From Flavobacteriaceae bacterium PRS1 (lineage in GTDB: Bacteria; Bacteroidota; Bacteroidia; Flavobacteriales; Flavobacteriaceae): a DNA stretch of 61,773 nt. The position numbers and the translations under genes were made by a program. The stretch covers positions 1 through 61,773 of the forward strand of contig RDRZ01000010.1 of assembly GCA_003709165.1 (NCBI GenBank), written 5' to 3'. The notes below the pieces were generated by a model. The model saw only the letters and a program-made list of their open reading frames with translations. It did no database searches and was not told where the DNA came from. Shown here piece by piece: positions 60,075-61,773 of this stretch; position 1 is the stretch's first letter, and each line of letters starts with the position of its first letter.

Positions 60075-61773
60075 TTATCTTAAAAGAGTAAATACTCCTT
60101 GACGATTAATTTCCTCTTGATATATTGTAACTCCTTTTACAACTAAAAGATAATTTCGGTTTTCTGCTTCTTTTCCTTTTAATATACCGTTCCACCCTGT
60201 TAGATCAACATTATTTTCATAATAAATAAGTGAACCAAAAGTATCATAAATAAACATTTCAATACTATTTAAACAGCTATATACAGGTCTGATAGTATCA
60301 TTCATGCCGTCTCCATTAGGAGAGAAAGCAGTTGGAAGTACAATATCGTACCCATCCGACACCTCAATATCTTCAGTAGAAACTTCTATACATCCATAAC
60401 TGTATTCAACTGTTTGAGTTACAGTATAGTGCCCAGAATGTGAATACGTATATAATACAGAATCTCCTGAGACTGGTGTACTACCATCTCCGAAATCCCA
60501 TGTAACACTAATATAATCCCCAGATGAAGTGTTAGTAAATAGCAACTCATTAAATATGCTAATACCGCAATCAATTTGTCCACTACTACTAAAATCAAAC
60601 GATGCATCACCTAACTCATCAAAGTCTACAATTATTTCTGTTTCAACTTGACAACCAAATGAATCTGTTACTAATACAGTATAAGTTCCATTTTCATAAG
60701 CTGTCATAACAGTGTTGTCATCTATACTTACAGAACCACTAGACCAGTTTATTGAATAAGGAGGAACCCCTCCAGAAACTGTTATATCATTAATTTGTGA
60801 AACAAAATTTCCAATACAATTTGGGTCTATAGTTGTTTGTAAATCTACTATTAAATCGTCTTGTCTCCATATTGTAAATGTTCCTGATTGAGCAGTACAA
60901 CCTTCACTATCAGTAACTTCAACTGTGTAATCGCCCGAATGGACATTGGATAAATCTTCAGTATCAGCACCATTACTCCATAAGAATGAATAGGATCCTG
61001 AACCGCCTGAGACTAATAGATCAACACTACCACTATTGGGATTGTCACAATCAACCGCGTCACTTGGTGTACCACTTACAACTATTTCACTCAGCACAGT
61101 AATACTAAATGTTTCTGGGGAACCAATACAAATTACACCATTATTTTCATAGGTAGGGGTTACTGTAATTAATGCTCCCTCTGATACTATTGATGGATTT
61201 GTTGCTGTAAAACCAGGTATATCACCAGCTCCACTTGCTCCCAGTCCAATTGAAGTATTATCATTTGTCCAATTATATGTCGTGCTTCCATCAGTGTTTG
61301 ATGTTGTAAATGTAATTATTGAAGATTCTTCATTATTACACAATACGATATCATCAACTGGATCCATTTGAGCTGAAAGATTCACTGTAATTGTAAATGT
61401 ATCAGATAATCCACTACAAACCACACCATTATTATCATAACTAGGTGTTACAGTAATTGTGGCAGATATTGTTGAGCTCGTAGTATTTTCAACTGCAAAA
61501 CTTGGTATACCTCCAGAACCACTATCAGCCAATCCAATAAGAGGATTATCATTAGTCCAGTTATAGCTAGTAATTCCATCCGTATTTGAAGTAGTGAAAG
61601 TGTATACTGGCGAAAATTCTCCATCACATAAAATTGTATTAAGAGATGTTAAACCATCTACTTGCGCTGAAGGATTAACTGTTATTGTAAATTGTTCTGG
61701 TTGACCAATACATATCACTCCATTATTGGTGTATGTTGGAGTAACTGTAATAGTAGAGCCTATTGATGAATTA
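60075..61773 (-). CDS. giant type IX-secreted adhesin, C-terminal part (5' end outside window)
   Basis: The open frame continues to the right edge of the window (NSSIGSTITVTPTYTNNG...), so at least 566 C-terminal residues are visible and the start is not. From N to C: at least three ~110-residue PKD-like repeats (each with TPTYxNNGVxCxG...F-I-V and YNWTNDNxxIGL); two SprB-type repeats (VSGGSGSYSFLWSNGA; VSGGVPPYSINWSSGS); a PKD domain (VTWDFGDGSTPVSGDSVLYTYSHSGHYTV); and the gliding-motility-associated type-B CTD (PTAFSPNGDGMNDTIRPVY ... WNGILKGKEA ... GVFTLLR) that targets it to the T9SS. Likely a cell-surface adhesin. Confidence 0.93.
   Translation of the reverse strand, partial: NSSIGSTITVTPTYTNNGVICIGQPEQFTITVNPSAQVDGLTSLNTILCDGEFSPVYTFTTSNTDGITSYNWTNDNPLIGLADSGSGGIPSFAVENTTSSTISATITVTPSYDNNGVVCSGLSDTFTITVNLSAQMDPVDDIVLCNNEESSIITFTTSNTDGSTTYNWTNDNTSIGLGASGAGDIPGFTATNPSIVSEGALITVTPTYENNGVICIGSPETFSITVLSEIVVSGTPSDAVDCDNPNSGSVDLLVSGGSGSYSFLWSNGADTEDLSNVHSGDYTVEVTDSEGCTAQSGTFTIWRQDDLIVDLQTTIDPNCIGNFVSQINDITVSGGVPPYSINWSSGSVSIDDNTVMTAYENGTYTVLVTDSFGCQVETEIIVDFDELGDASFDFSSSGQIDCGISIFNELLFTNTSSGDYISVTWDFGDGSTPVSGDSVLYTYSHSGHYTVTQTVEYSYGCIEVSTEDIEVSDGYDIVLPTAFSPNGDGMNDTIRPVYSCLNSIEMFIYDTFGSLIYYENNVDLTGWNGILKGKEAENRNYLLVVKGVTIYQEEINRQGVFTLLR

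Noticed and set aside
1-61773. tRNA, rRNA, CRISPR, prophage or transposase genes
   Set aside because: No cloverleaf-like sequence, regular spacer-repeat array or transposase motif found by inspection; a tRNAscan or CRISPR search was not possible.

Overview
This window is AT-rich DNA from a member of the Bacteroidetes, most likely a (marine) Flavobacteriaceae. The support is: type IX secretion hallmarks (PorP/SprF protein, gliding-motility C-terminal domain, SprB-type repeats), many short lipoproteins with Bacteroidetes-style signal peptides, -7 boxes of the form TAnnTTTG instead of E. coli-like promoters, families largely confined to this phylum (DUF4199, DUF4301, DUF3098, DUF3127), and the M16 peptidase pair. 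No rRNA, tRNA, CRISPR array, phage or transposase was seen.

Layout. 1-3.0 kb: two tandem lipoprotein genes (one frameshifted) divergent from an ECF-like sigma factor and a TPR-containing putative anti-sigma protein. 3-7.1 kb: metal-binding lipoprotein and a heterodimeric M16 peptidase pair. 7.2-9.3 kb: duplicated DUF4199 membrane proteins, then rplU-rpmA. 9.5-15.4 kb: ahcY, then a tight operon of phosphopantetheinyl transferase, an N-terminally truncated GGGP synthase, PnuC-type vitamin transporter, NadR-like kinase, DUF4301 and ArfB. 15.5-18.5 kb: TPP riboswitch, TonB-dependent receptor, lipoprotein. 18.5-26.4 kb: greA with a hairpin leader, HIT protein, histidine kinase, flavin reductase, DUF3127, aat, GNAT, tag, a frameshifted thioredoxin, a TonB protein. 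26.4-31.7 kb: truB, uppP, DUF3098 and ftsX, interrupted by a glycerate permease/kinase pair. 31.8-36.3 kb: leuS carrying repeat-derived insertions, SemiSWEET, zinc peptidase.

36.4-50.3 kb is the main functional block: nuoABCDHIJKLMN without nuoE, nuoF or nuoG, directly downstream of korAB (2-oxoacid:ferredoxin oxidoreductase) and divergent from a dicluster ferredoxin gene. I read it as a ferredoxin-fed 11-subunit complex I. 50.3-57.6 kb: Nfu and Mrp Fe-S assembly genes, an alkyltransferase-like protein, LysE exporter, trmB, a glycosyltransferase, a PhoR/PhoB-like two-component pair, a structured inverted repeat and a LuxE-like acyltransferase. 57.6-61.8 kb: a graveyard of truncated genes (VWA/OmpA-type, PorP/SprF, epimerase) next to an intact PorP/SprF gene and the 3' end of a giant type IX-secreted adhesin that runs off the window.

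Two cross-cutting signals are worth noting. Short palindromic and heptameric repeats sit in intergenic gaps and have also entered coding sequence (leuS, the TonB-receptor signal peptide, and the apparent 5' end of mrp). Several genes are broken by single-base indels, and one junction carries a 34-bp perfect inverted repeat; these may be real decay or assembly error and should be checked against reads.
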